Shown one piece after another: positions 31,351-39,311 of a stretch of 41,121 bases of DNA (the stretch's first letter is position 1; each line of letters opens with the position of its first letter). The DNA is from an uncultured Dysosmobacter sp. (GTDB lineage Bacteria > Bacillota > Clostridia > Oscillospirales > Oscillospiraceae). The notes under the pieces are model-generated. The model was not told the origin of the DNA and did no database searches. It saw only the letters and a list, made by a program, of their open reading frames with translations. Both the position numbers and the translations under genes were made by a program. The stretch is taken from NCBI GenBank assembly GCA_934563745.1, contig CAKTHE010000020.1, positions 1 to 41,121 on the forward strand, given 5' to 3'.

Positions 31351-32487
31351 ATGATCTTTGAAGAGAAATACGAACTCATCCGCAAACTTGCGCGCAATTT
31401 TGCGGAGACCGAGCTGACCAGTGACATTCTGGATCAGGTCGAGGAGACTGCGGTATTCCCGCCGGAAATCATCGCCAAGATGGCGAAGGCCGGTTTCGCG
31501 GGTATCAAGGTCCCCAAGGAATATGGCGGCCAGGGCTCTGACCATCTGGCGTACGTAATTGTTATGGAGGAGATCGCCCGCGTCAGCGCTGTGGCCAGCC
31601 TGTATGTGTCCAGCCCCAACAGCCTGGGCGGCGGCCCGCTGCTGCTGGCCGGCACCGAGGCTCAGAAGCAGAAGTATCTGCGTGAGACTGCCACCGGCGA
31701 AGCCATCATGGCCTTCGCTCTGACCGAGCCGGGCGCCGGTTCCGATGCCGGCGGCATGACCACCGTGGCCCAGGACTGCGGCGACTATTACCTGCTCAAC
31801 GGCCGTAAGTGCTTCATCACCGGGGCTCCTCTTGCCAAATATGCAATCGTTTACGCCAAGACCGATCCCTCCCGCGGCACCAAAGGCATTTCCGCCTTCA
31901 TCGTGCACATGGATTGGCCCGGCGTTTCCTGCGGCAAGCCCGAGAACAAGATGGGCCTGACCGGCTGCGCCACCAGCGATATCATCCTCGAGGATGTCAA
32001 GGTTCCCAAGGAGAACCTGCTGGGCGAGCTGAACAAGGGCTTCTCCAACGCCATGGCCACCCTGGACGTGGGCCGTATGGGCGTTGCCGCACAGTCCATC
32101 GGCGTGGCGCAGGCCTGCCTGGACGAGGCTGTGAAGTATTCCAAGGAGCGCAAGCAGTTCGGCAAGCCCATCTGCAAGTTCCAGAACACCCAGTTCACCC
32201 TGGCCGACATGGCTACCAAGCTGCAGGCCGCCAAGGAACTGGTTTATCAGGCTGCCATTACCAAGGACCGTCATCAGGATTCCACCATGGCCGCTTCCAT
32301 GGCCAAGTATTATGCAGCCGAGGTCTGCAATGAGATCGCCGCCAAGGCCCTGCAGATCCACGGTGGTTACGGCTTCATCAAGGACTACCGTATCCAGCGT
32401 CTGTACCGCGACTGCCGCGTGTTCACCATTTACGAGGGCACCAGCCAGGTGCAGCAGATGGTGATTGCCGGCCAGCTGCTGAAGTAA
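31351..32487 (+). CDS. Acyl-CoA dehydrogenase (Etf-linked enoyl-CoA reductase)
   Basis: 378 aa, full-length short-chain acyl-CoA dehydrogenase. It has the FAD/substrate blocks FALTEPGAGSDAGG and KCFITGAPLAKY, and the catalytic base E362 in IYEGTSQVQQ near the C terminus, as in butyryl-CoA and glutaryl-type enzymes. It is followed at once by etfB and ferredoxin-etfA, the order of CarCDE (caffeyl-CoA reductase) and Bcd-Etf complexes. It most likely works as an NADH-dependent enoyl-CoA reductase that bifurcates electrons to ferredoxin. The enoyl-CoA probably comes from the divergent dehydratase. ATG at 31351 with AGGAGG 8 nt upstream. Arginine codons are nearly all CGT/CGC, a sign of high expression. 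Confidence 0.92.
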   Translation: MIFEEKYELIRKLARNFAETELTSDILDQVEETAVFPPEIIAKMAKAGFAGIKVPKEYGGQGSDHLAYVIVMEEIARVSAVASLYVSSPNSLGGGPLLLAGTEAQKQKYLRETATGEAIMAFALTEPGAGSDAGGMTTVAQDCGDYYLLNGRKCFITGAPLAKYAIVYAKTDPSRGTKGISAFIVHMDWPGVSCGKPENKMGLTGCATSDIILEDVKVPKENLLGELNKGFSNAMATLDVGRMGVAAQSIGVAQACLDEAVKYSKERKQFGKPICKFQNTQFTLADMATKLQAAKELVYQAAITKDRHQDSTMAASMAKYYAAEVCNEIAAKALQIHGGYGFIKDYRIQRLYRDCRVFTIYEGTSQVQQMVIAGQLLK

Positions 32488-32506
32488 GAAGGAGGACTTG
32501 AAGAAC

Positions 32507-33295
32507 ATGAAAATCATCGTTTGCGCTAAGCAGGTTCCTGATACGAACATCATTAAGATTGATCCCGTGAAGGGCACCCTGATCCGTGACGGCGTGCCCA
32601 GCATTCTCAACCCCGATGACGCCAACGCCCTGGAGGCTGCCCTGGCCGTGAAGGATCAGGATCCCAGCACCACCGTCAGCGTCATCTCCATGGGCCCGCC
32701 CCAGGCCTGCGCCATGCTGCGCGAGTGCCTGGCCATGGGCGCCGATAAGGCCTATCTGCTGAGCAGCCGCGCCTTCGGCGGTGCAGATACCTGCGCCACT
32801 TCCACCACCATTGCCACTGGCATCAAAAAGATCGGCGACTATGACATCATCTTCGCCGGCCGCCAGGCCATCGACGGCGATACCGCCCAGGTCGGTCCTC
32901 AGATCGCCCTGCGTCTGGGTCTGCCCGAGGTCACCTATGTGCAGAAGATCCGCGAGTTCAAGGAGCACAGCGTGGTCGTGGAGCGTCAGCTGGAGGACGG
33001 CTATGAGGTCGTCGAGGTCACCACGCCCTGCGTGCTGACCTGCGTGAAGGAGCTCAACACCCCGCGTTACATGTCCCTCGCCGGTATCGAGGACGCTTAC
33101 AAGCAGGAAATCACCATTTGGGATGAGCACGCCGTGCAGCTGGATCCCAGCGAGTGCGGTCTGCAGGCCAGCCCCACCCAGGTTATGCGCAGCTTCACCC
33201 CCGCCCCCAAGGGCAAGGGCGAGATGCTGAGCGGCACCATCGCAGAGATGGCTTCCACCCTGGTGAAAAAGCTGGACGAGAAACACATGCTTTGA
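32507..33295 (+). CDS. etfB: Electron transfer flavoprotein, beta subunit
   Basis: 262 aa, EtfB of the family that holds the AMP or, in bifurcating complexes, a second FAD. Signature blocks are [11 protein letters not shown] at the start and [17 protein letters not shown], which marks group 2/bifurcating-type EtfB sequences. It accepts electrons with EtfA and exchanges them with the acyl-CoA dehydrogenase encoded upstream. The ATG at 32507 is 11 nt after GGAGG; a TTG at 32498 is only 2 nt from it and is rejected. It lies 19 nt after the dehydrogenase gene in one operon. Confidence 0.94.
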   Translation: MKIIVCAKQVPDTNIIKIDPVKGTLIRDGVPSILNPDDANALEAALAVKDQDPSTTVSVISMGPPQACAMLRECLAMGADKAYLLSSRAFGGADTCATSTTIATGIKKIGDYDIIFAGRQAIDGDTAQVGPQIALRLGLPEVTYVQKIREFKEHSVVVERQLEDGYEVVEVTTPCVLTCVKELNTPRYMSLAGIEDAYKQEITIWDEHAVQLDPSECGLQASPTQVMRSFTPAPKGKGEMLSGTIAEMASTLVKKLDEKHML

Positions 33296-33317
33296 GCGGA
33301 AAGGACGAAGAGTAACA

Positions 33318-34499
33318 ATGGCTATTGTTGTAAATAAGGAAAAGTGCAAGGGCTGCACCCTGTGCATGAAGAACTGCCCGTTTGAGGCAATCACCATGGA
33401 AAACAAGCTGGCCGTCATCGGCAGCGCCTGCACCGGCTGCGGCCAGTGCGTGGAGACCTGCCCCTTCGGCGCCATCTCCAAGACGGAAGATACCGTCGCC
33501 GGCGCGGTGGACATCACCCAGTATCACAACGTGTGGGTGTTCGCTGAGCAGCGCGAAGGCAAGCTGATGGGCGTTTCCATCGAGCTGCTGGGCGAAGGCC
33601 GCAAGCTGGCCGACGCCATCGGCTGCCAGCTGTGCGCCGTTCTGTGCGGCCACAACGTGGAGGGCCTGGTCGACGAGCTGTTTGCTTACGGCGCCGAGAA
33701 GGTCTATCTGGCGGATGCTCCCGAGCTGGCTACTTACACCTCTGACGCCTACACCAAGGCGATCATGGAAGCCATCGAGGCCTACAAGCCCGAGATCGTG
33801 CTGCTGGGCGCCACCCACATCGGCCGTGACCTGGGTCCCTGCCTGGCCGTTCAGTGCAACACCGGCCTGACCGCCGACTGCACCAGACTGGAAATCGATC
33901 CCGAGACCAAGGGCATCATGCAGACCCGTCCCGCTTTCGGCGGCAACCTGATGGCTACCATCGTTTGCCCGCATCACCGTCCTCAGATGTCCACCGTCCG
34001 TCCGGGCGTTATGGATAAGGCTGAGAAGGTGGAAGGTCGCAAGGGCGAGCTGGTCCGTCTGAATCCCACCTATGCCGAGGGCGACATTCGTCAGAAGATC
34101 CTGGACGTGGTCAAGAACGTCGGCGAGACTGTCAGCCTGACGGACGCCAAGGTCATCGTGGCCGGCGGCGCGGGCCTGGGCAATCCCGAGGGCTTCGAGC
34201 TGCTCAAGAAGCTGGCTGACCGTCTGGGCGGCACCATCGGCGCTTCCCGTGCCGCTGTGGACGCCGGCTGGATCGAGCACAGCTATCAGGTCGGTCAGAC
34301 CGGCACCACCGTCAAGCCGAAGATCTACTTCGCCTGCGGCATTTCCGGTGCCATTCAGCACCTGGCCGGCATGCAGAACTCCGACATCATCGTCGCCATC
34401 AACAAGAATGAGAACGCTCCCATCTTCGAAGTGGCCGACTATGGTATCGTGGGCGATCTGTATAAGGTCATTCCCGCCATTCTGGAAGCTTTGGGCTGA
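33318..34499 (+). CDS. etfA: EtfA with N-terminal 2[4Fe-4S] ferredoxin domain
   Basis: 393 aa, about 60 residues longer than plain EtfA because of a ferredoxin domain. C10, C13, C16 and C20 lie in [13 protein letters not shown]38, C41, C44 and C48 lie in [12 protein letters not shown]. The rest is a normal EtfA with the FAD-binding GGRGLG-like loop here read as [11 protein letters not shown], and [15 protein letters not shown] and [10 protein letters not shown]. The same fusion occurs in CarE of the caffeyl-CoA reductase, where it exchanges electrons with ferredoxin. This favours a bifurcating reductase that makes reduced ferredoxin, which could recharge the dehydratase activator and energy-conserving Rnf-type enzymes elsewhere. 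It ends at a terminator before the ligase gene. Confidence 0.95.
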   Translation: MAIVVNKEKCKGCTLCMKNCPFEAITMENKLAVIGSACTGCGQCVETCPFGAISKTEDTVAGAVDITQYHNVWVFAEQREGKLMGVSIELLGEGRKLADAIGCQLCAVLCGHNVEGLVDELFAYGAEKVYLADAPELATYTSDAYTKAIMEAIEAYKPEIVLLGATHIGRDLGPCLAVQCNTGLTADCTRLEIDPETKGIMQTRPAFGGNLMATIVCPHHRPQMSTVRPGVMDKAEKVEGRKGELVRLNPTYAEGDIRQKILDVVKNVGETVSLTDAKVIVAGGAGLGNPEGFELLKKLADRLGGTIGASRAAVDAGWIEHSYQVGQTGTTVKPKIYFACGISGAIQHLAGMQNSDIIVAINKNENAPIFEVADYGIVGDLYKVIPAILEALG

Positions 34500-34514
34500 T
34501 AACCTGACAACCGA

Positions 34515-34549
34515 AAAGGGGGCAGCAGGAAACTGCCGCCCCCTTTTTT
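34515..34549 (+). terminator. Intrinsic terminator after etfA
   Basis: Stem AAAGGGGGC (34515-34523) with GCCCCCTTT (34538-34546), inner CAG/CTG pairs, then TTTTTT. It lies before the ligase gene, so the ligase may be expressed at a lower, read-through level. Confidence 0.85.
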
Positions 34550-34586
34550 CTGAATGAAATCGAATCGAAACAGGGAGGATAAACCC

Positions 34587-36209
34587 GTGCCCGCATTAAA
34601 GAATTGGACGATGTCCGATCTGCTGGCTCATGCCGCAGAACAATACGGAGACAAACCCGCTGTTACTTACAGTAAGGTCACCTGGACGTATCAGGAGCTG
34701 GACCGCACAGCCGACCGTCTGGCTGCCGGCCTGCTGTCCATTGGAGTCCGCCACGGGACCCATGTGGCCATTCTGGCCGAGCCCGGCCTGTACAGCGTGG
34801 CAATGTTCTATGCCGTCCAAAGAATCGGCGCCGTGGCCGTGATGATCTGCACGACTCTGATGCCCGATGAGTTCGCCTATCAGATGGATTTGGGCGATGC
34901 GGAGTATCTGCTGTACAACCGCTCCAACCATCAGAGCGTGGACCTTTCGGAGCTGATCCGGCAGGGCCTGCCGGCAGATCATACGCTGAAAAAAATCGTC
35001 TATCTGGGGCAGGAGTGGCAGGACGGAAACCCGGGCTGCCACTGGCTGATGGAGCAGGGCGCGTCCGTCTCTCCGGAAGAGCTGGCCGCGGCCAAGGCGG
35101 CAGTCCGGCCGGAGGATACGGCTGGGATCCTGTTCACCTCCGGCACCACCAGCAAGCCCAAGGCTGTGATGATCAGCCATTATGCACGGGTCAACAACGG
35201 CATTCAGGAGGCGGAGTATCTGGAGTGCACCAGTGCGGACCGCTTCTGCGTGTCCCTGCCCATGTACCACTGCTTCTGCATCGCCACCATTCTGCTGGCT
35301 GCCTGCGCCGTGGGCGGCTGCGTGTGCATTCCCCGCAGCCGGCACACCCGGGATCTTCTGACCACCGTTTCCGAGCAGCACTGCACCATCTTCACCAATG
35401 TGCCCACGCTGTTCCACGCGCTGGTCAACCGGACGGATCTGGATCAGTATGACTTTTCCAGCCTGCGCTGCGGCATCATTGCCGGCAGCACCTATTCGGC
35501 GGAGCTGTTCCATCAGGTGGAAAAAACTCTGGGCTACACCCTGATGTGCAGCCTGGGGCAGACCGAATGCACCGGCGGCATCACCACCGGCCAGCTCAGC
35601 GACTCGTCGGAAATCCGCAGCACCACGGTGGGCCATATGTTTGAGCATGTGGAGGGGAAGATCATTCCGCTGCCGGATGACCCCCATGTCCACCCGGTCA
35701 ACGGCGTGCTGCCAGCGGGTGAGGCCGGCGAATTCTGCGTGCGCGGCTATCTTTTGATGCAGGGCTATTACAAGCGGCCGGAGCTGACGGCCAAAACCAT
35801 TGACGCCGACGGTTGGCTGCACAGCGGCGACCTGGGCTATTTCGACGAAAACGGGTACCTGCATCTGACCGGGCGGATCAAGGACCTGATCATTCGCGGC
35901 GGCGAGAATATCGCCCCGGCCGAGATCGAGAGCTTCATCAGCCAGATCCCGGGCGTGAAGGAGTGCAAGGTTCTGGGCGTACCGGATGACCATTACGGAG
36001 AAGAGATCTGCGCCTGCATTATGGCAGCACCCGATGCCGGAATTACGGACCAGCAGGTGCTGGACTTCCTGGGATCCCGGCTGGCGTCCTTCAAGCAGCC
36101 CCGCTATGTGCTGTTCTTTAAAGATTTCCCCCGCACCAGCATCGGCAAGATCCGCCCCGGCGATCTGAAGCAGCAGGCCATCGCCCGACTGGGTCTTTCC
36201 GCCCTATAA
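34587..36209 (+). CDS. AMP-forming acyl-CoA ligase (ANL superfamily)
   Basis: 540 aa. P-loop ILFTSGTTSKPKAVM, motif A5-like SLGQTECTGG, A7 HSGDLGYFDENGYLHLTGR, A8 IKDLIIRGGENIAPAEIE, and the C-terminal catalytic Lys in SIGKIRPGDL are all present. It forms an acyl-adenylate and then an acyl-CoA. The gene context (acd-etfB-etfA-ligase) recalls CarB and CaiC, ligases for caffeate and carnitine. It could start the pathway by activating a 2-hydroxyacid or an unsaturated acid, in place of the CoA-transferase (HadA/FldA) that is absent here. The start is GTG at 34587, with GGGAGG 8 nt upstream; an in-frame ATG at 34554 lies in the terminator tail and lacks a ribosome site. Confidence 0.9.
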   Translation: MPALKNWTMSDLLAHAAEQYGDKPAVTYSKVTWTYQELDRTADRLAAGLLSIGVRHGTHVAILAEPGLYSVAMFYAVQRIGAVAVMICTTLMPDEFAYQMDLGDAEYLLYNRSNHQSVDLSELIRQGLPADHTLKKIVYLGQEWQDGNPGCHWLMEQGASVSPEELAAAKAAVRPEDTAGILFTSGTTSKPKAVMISHYARVNNGIQEAEYLECTSADRFCVSLPMYHCFCIATILLAACAVGGCVCIPRSRHTRDLLTTVSEQHCTIFTNVPTLFHALVNRTDLDQYDFSSLRCGIIAGSTYSAELFHQVEKTLGYTLMCSLGQTECTGGITTGQLSDSSEIRSTTVGHMFEHVEGKIIPLPDDPHVHPVNGVLPAGEAGEFCVRGYLLMQGYYKRPELTAKTIDADGWLHSGDLGYFDENGYLHLTGRIKDLIIRGGENIAPAEIESFISQIPGVKECKVLGVPDDHYGEEICACIMAAPDAGITDQQVLDFLGSRLASFKQPRYVLFFKDFPRTSIGKIRPGDLKQQAIARLGLSAL

Positions 36210-36249
36210 GCGTCGCTGCACGCATATAAATCCCGCCTTTTGCGCATGA

Positions 36250-36291
36250 AAAGGGGGCGGCTCCCATTGGGAGCCGCCCCCTTTCTTTTTT
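36250..36291. terminator. Bidirectional terminator between ligase and MaoC genes
   Basis: A 16-bp perfect stem (36250-36265 with 36269-36284) with T-rich tails on both sides, serving convergent genes. Confidence 0.9.
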
Positions 36292-36300
36292 GGTTTTCTC

Positions 36301-36753
36301 TCAGGTGCGGGACTTCATCATCAGCGTCCAATCGCTGTCCGTGGTGACCTTGCCGTCCTGATTCTTCAGCTGGCAGTGCATCTTCAAAATGCCGCGGCCG
36401 GGCTTACTGGAGTGCTTGATCTCCGTGGGCGTCATCTCCAGGTGCATGGTGTCGCCGATCTGCAGGGGGCCGACATAGCGCTCCGTCTGCTCCATAAAGG
36501 CGATGGTGGTGCCGCGCATCATGCCGGTCTGATTGGACATACCCGCCATCATCACGGGGCCCAGCAGGCCGTGGGCGATCCGCTTGCCGAACATGTTCTT
36601 CTTACCGAACTCCTCGTCCATGTGCAGGGGATTAAAGTCGCCGGACAGGCCCGCGTAGTTGACTACGTCCGCCTCGGTGACCGTACGGCCCGGCCCGATA
36701 TAGGTCTTGCCGATCTCAAAATCTTCCAGGTAAAAACCTTCCATCATGTCCAT
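36301..36753 (-). CDS. MaoC-like hot-dog dehydratase/hydratase
   Basis: 150 aa, a single hot-dog domain of the MaoC/R-specific enoyl-CoA hydratase family. The catalytic signature is LSGDFNPLHMDEEFG ... RIAHGLL, with Asp39 and His44 as the hydratase pair and His61 in the GxHGLL loop. Such enzymes add water to a trans-2-enoyl-CoA to give the (R)-3-hydroxyacyl-CoA, or the reverse. It is the second gene after the crotonase (68 nt gap). The ATG at 36753 has AAGGAG 10 nt upstream. Two further in-frame ATGs at codons 3 and 4 are possible. Why an operon would hold both an R-specific and an S-specific hydratase is discussed in the findings. Confidence 0.88.
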   Translation of the reverse strand: MDMMEGFYLEDFEIGKTYIGPGRTVTEADVVNYAGLSGDFNPLHMDEEFGKKNMFGKRIAHGLLGPVMMAGMSNQTGMMRGTTIAFMEQTERYVGPLQIGDTMHLEMTPTEIKHSSKPGRGILKMHCQLKNQDGKVTTDSDWTLMMKSRT

Positions 36754-36821
36754 TGTATTCTTGCTCCTTTTCAAGTGAAATTTGCTTTATCTGAAGCGCC
36801 GTGTTTCCGGCGCGGCAGACC

Positions 36822-37601
36822 TTATTCGCCGAACTTGGCGGGACGCTTTTCCTTCAGCGCGGCAAAGCCCTCGATCTGATCGTGGCTGCCGAAGGCCGAG
36901 GCCATATAGCCCATCTCGATGTCCATCGCCGTATCCTGGGGCACCGACTCGCTGGCGGAGAGGATCGCCTTGTCCAGCATGATGGCCGTGGGGGAGGAAT
37001 GATCGGCGATCTGACGCGCCAGGGCATAAACCTCGTCCATCAGAGTCTCCACGCTGGTGACCTTGTTCAGAATGCCCAGCTCATACGCCTCCTGCGCCTT
37101 GATGCGCCGGCCGGTGAACAGCAGCTCCTTGGCCTTGTGCATTCCAACGATCCGGGGCAGACGCAGCGTGCCGTTGAAGCCCGGGGTGATGCCCAGAGTG
37201 GCCTCCGGCAGGGCAAAGGTCGCCTTTTCGTTGGCATAGAGGATATCCGTGCACATGGCAAACTCAAAGCCGCCGCCGAAGGTATAGCCGTTGATGGCGG
37301 AGATGGTGGGCTTGCTCAGCCGCTCGATCTTGCGGAACAGGTTTGCGCCGGTACGGCTGTACTCAATGGCGCCGATGGGATCCGCCTTGGCCAGCGTGCC
37401 GGTATCGGCGCCGGCGATAAAGGCCTTGCCCTCACCGGTGAACACGATCACGCGGATGGACGCATCGGCCATCACGTCGTCAATGGCTTCTTCCAGCTGG
37501 CCGAGAACGACCGTGTTCAAAGCATTCATAGCCTCCGGGCGATGAATGGTAATGGTAGCGATGCCATTTTCCTTGTTCAGAAGAACCTTTTTCTCTTCCA
37601 T
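36822..37601 (-). CDS. Enoyl-CoA hydratase/isomerase (crotonase family)
   Basis: 259 aa, normal crotonase length. The oxyanion-hole peptides are AFIAGAD (60-66) and NGYTFGGGFEFAMCTD (104-119). Both catalytic glutamates of true hydratases are kept: E113 in GGGFEFAM and E133 in LPEATLGITPG. It should add water across a 2-enoyl-CoA to form the (S)-3-hydroxyacyl-CoA; CaiD-type or isomerase activity cannot be excluded. The ATG at 37601 follows a weak AAGGAAAGAG site; a GTG three codons upstream (37610) is an alternative. It is the first gene of a two-gene operon with the MaoC gene. No convincing promoter was found upstream. Confidence 0.88.
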   Translation of the reverse strand: MEEKKVLLNKENGIATITIHRPEAMNALNTVVLGQLEEAIDDVMADASIRVIVFTGEGKAFIAGADTGTLAKADPIGAIEYSRTGANLFRKIERLSKPTISAINGYTFGGGFEFAMCTDILYANEKATFALPEATLGITPGFNGTLRLPRIVGMHKAKELLFTGRRIKAQEAYELGILNKVTSVETLMDEVYALARQIADHSSPTAIMLDKAILSASESVPQDTAMDIEMGYMASAFGSHDQIEGFAALKEKRPAKFGE

Positions 37602-37777
37602 TTCAATCACTCTTTCCTTATAATTTTTGAACCGGAGCGCGCAGCCGCTGCTGTGCGGCTCCGTCAAGTATAACTTGCATGTGAATGGCTTGCCCGGCGC
37701 TTTTCTGCGGGCCGGCGGCAGCCGGTTCGGTTCCCCGGATCCGGGCACACTTTCCCGGGCGCAGCCCCATTCAAGGG

Positions 37778-37806
37778 TAGACTTTCCGGGGCGAAACTGG
37801 TATACT
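37778..37806 (+). promoter_or_regulatory. Probable promoter of the unknown membrane-protein gene
   Basis: TAGACT (37778-37783), 17-bp spacer, TATACT (37801-37806) preceded by TGG (extended -10). Confidence 0.65.
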
Positions 37807-37852
37807 AAATGGGCAATTGTTTGCAGAAAACAGAAAAAGCGAGGAATGCGTT

Positions 37853-38965
37853 ATGATCCTACCTGCCGAAGCAAAGGAGCGCTACGGCTTCCGGGACGCC
37901 AATGACCGGGAAGACGCCCTGACGCTGAGTCTGCTCAACTCGATCCAGGCGATCCAGAAGAGCAAGGCCCTGCGGATCGCAGAATCCCTGATGCCCTTCA
38001 TTGTGCTGGGCCTGTGCGTTGCCGTGGGCATTTATTCCTACCACAACGGCCTGCAGCTGAGCATGCTGGTGCTTCCCCTGTGTATGCTGCTGGTGTACAT
38101 CCCCCAGATCAAGGATATGATCAATCAGAAGAAGGACGGCTCCAGCGGCATCGTCCACGACACCGACGTTTTAGGCACCCACTTCCTGCTGGGATACGGC
38201 ACCTGCGTCAGCAAGGAGACCCATTCCCACATGGGCAGCGCGGTCTATACCCTGAAGGTCCGGCTGCAGAACGGGGAGGAGCTGGGAGACGTGGTGACGG
38301 TCCGTGAGTTTTATGAGCGGACTAAGGAAAACGGCAAGGTTTTTGTCGCCATGGCCGACTCACCCAAAGCGGCGCAGCTTTTGGGCGTGGTCCCCGCCCT
38401 GTATGACACCAAGGTCATGAAGGAAAAGGGCAACGAGCAGGCCCAGCGGCCGGACAGCCGCAAGCTCCGCCGCATCTCGGATGCGGAACGCAGCTACTGC
38501 GCGGACTACTACCAGACGGTCAAGCGGGCCCTTTTGAACACGCAGCTGAAAAACCGGTCGCTGGTCTATCTGCTGCCGGCCGCCTTCTTTGCCGCGATCT
38601 CCTTCCCGCTGGACCGGGTCATCTTCATGACCCTGGCGCTAATCCTTCTGGCCAGCTTCATCTTCACCTATGTGGCCGACGAGATGGAGATCCGCTCCAC
38701 CTTAAAGAACCTGCACGGCGAGCAGGAAGTGTTTGTTCTGGACGCCCAGGTAACGGACAAGCCGATTCTGAAAAGCACCCAGGCCCGCAGCAAGGGAAAG
38801 ACCCAGGCCATCGACTTCCGGGATTCCGCCGGCAAGCTGGTCCTTCGCTCCACCCGGATCGACGATTGGAAGCCCTTGGAGATCGGCGACCGGGTCCTGC
38901 TGGTATACATCGGAAAGAAGCATCCCCTGTCCTGCCGCAAGCCCGTGGAAGAGCTTCCCGGCTGA
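37853..38965 (+). CDS. Uncharacterised membrane protein with four predicted helices
   Basis: 370 aa, family not recognised. Two hydrophobic helices lie at about residues 45-65 and 70-87, then a soluble domain of about 150 residues (90-240). Two further helices follow at about 240-260 and 265-285, then a soluble C-terminal domain of about 85 residues predicted as beta-rich. This 2+2 layout resembles proteins with two DUF-type beta-barrel domains on the same face of the membrane. There is no signal peptide or catalytic motif. The ATG at 37853 follows GAGG at 8 nt. It is monocistronic, with a promoter at 37778-37806 and a terminator at 39003-39034, and shows no clear link to its neighbours. Confidence 0.75.
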   Translation: MILPAEAKERYGFRDANDREDALTLSLLNSIQAIQKSKALRIAESLMPFIVLGLCVAVGIYSYHNGLQLSMLVLPLCMLLVYIPQIKDMINQKKDGSSGIVHDTDVLGTHFLLGYGTCVSKETHSHMGSAVYTLKVRLQNGEELGDVVTVREFYERTKENGKVFVAMADSPKAAQLLGVVPALYDTKVMKEKGNEQAQRPDSRKLRRISDAERSYCADYYQTVKRALLNTQLKNRSLVYLLPAAFFAAISFPLDRVIFMTLALILLASFIFTYVADEMEIRSTLKNLHGEQEVFVLDAQVTDKPILKSTQARSKGKTQAIDFRDSAGKLVLRSTRIDDWKPLEIGDRVLLVYIGKKHPLSCRKPVEELPG

Positions 38966-39002
38966 GGAACATGCGCACAGCCCTTTGAAATGAGCATTCC
39001 CT

Positions 39003-39034
39003 GCCGTCCGGCCGAAAGGCCGGGCGGCTTTTTT
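39003..39034 (+). terminator. Intrinsic terminator of the membrane-protein gene
   Basis: 11-bp stem GCCGTCCGGCC / GGCCGGGCGGC (one G:U) with a GAAA tetraloop, then TTTTTT. Confidence 0.92.
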
Positions 39035-39233
39035 CGTGGGCCGGAACCGGGGCGGGATCTGCCATGCCGGCACTTTTGTTCTTTGCCCCTCGGACGCTCC
39101 TTCCCCCGCGGGACGGAGGAAGAGGCGCCGTTCTATTCTCTGCAAAACACAAGCAGCCGTCTCACAGCCGTGGGGCGGCTGCCTGCATAATGCAGCATTG
39201 GCTTTTTGAAATAAATGCCAAAACAGTTTGAAG

Positions 39234-39270
39234 AAAACACCCGCGCCGCTCCGGGCAGCGCGGGTGTTTT
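39234..39270 (-). terminator. Intrinsic terminator of the GntP-family gene
   Basis: 13-bp stem AAAACACCCGCGC / GCGCGGGTGTTTT around an 11-nt loop, T-rich on both exits; it ends the minus-strand permease transcript 42 nt after the stop. Confidence 0.85.
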
Positions 39271-39311
39271 TGAAGCAATATGGACTTGCTTATCTGCGCA
39301 GGAGGCCCGGA

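Larger units (their letters stand above)
38966..39311. other. Intergenic region between two convergent genes
   Basis: It holds the terminator of the membrane-protein gene and the terminator of the GntP gene. Between them is a GC-rich hairpin (GCAGCCG ... CGGCTGC, about 39151-39182) without a T-run. No gene is supportable here. Confidence 0.6.

Noticed and set aside
37640..37672. TATACT as a promoter for the crotonase-MaoC operon
   Set aside because: No acceptable -35 at 15-19 bp; left unannotated.
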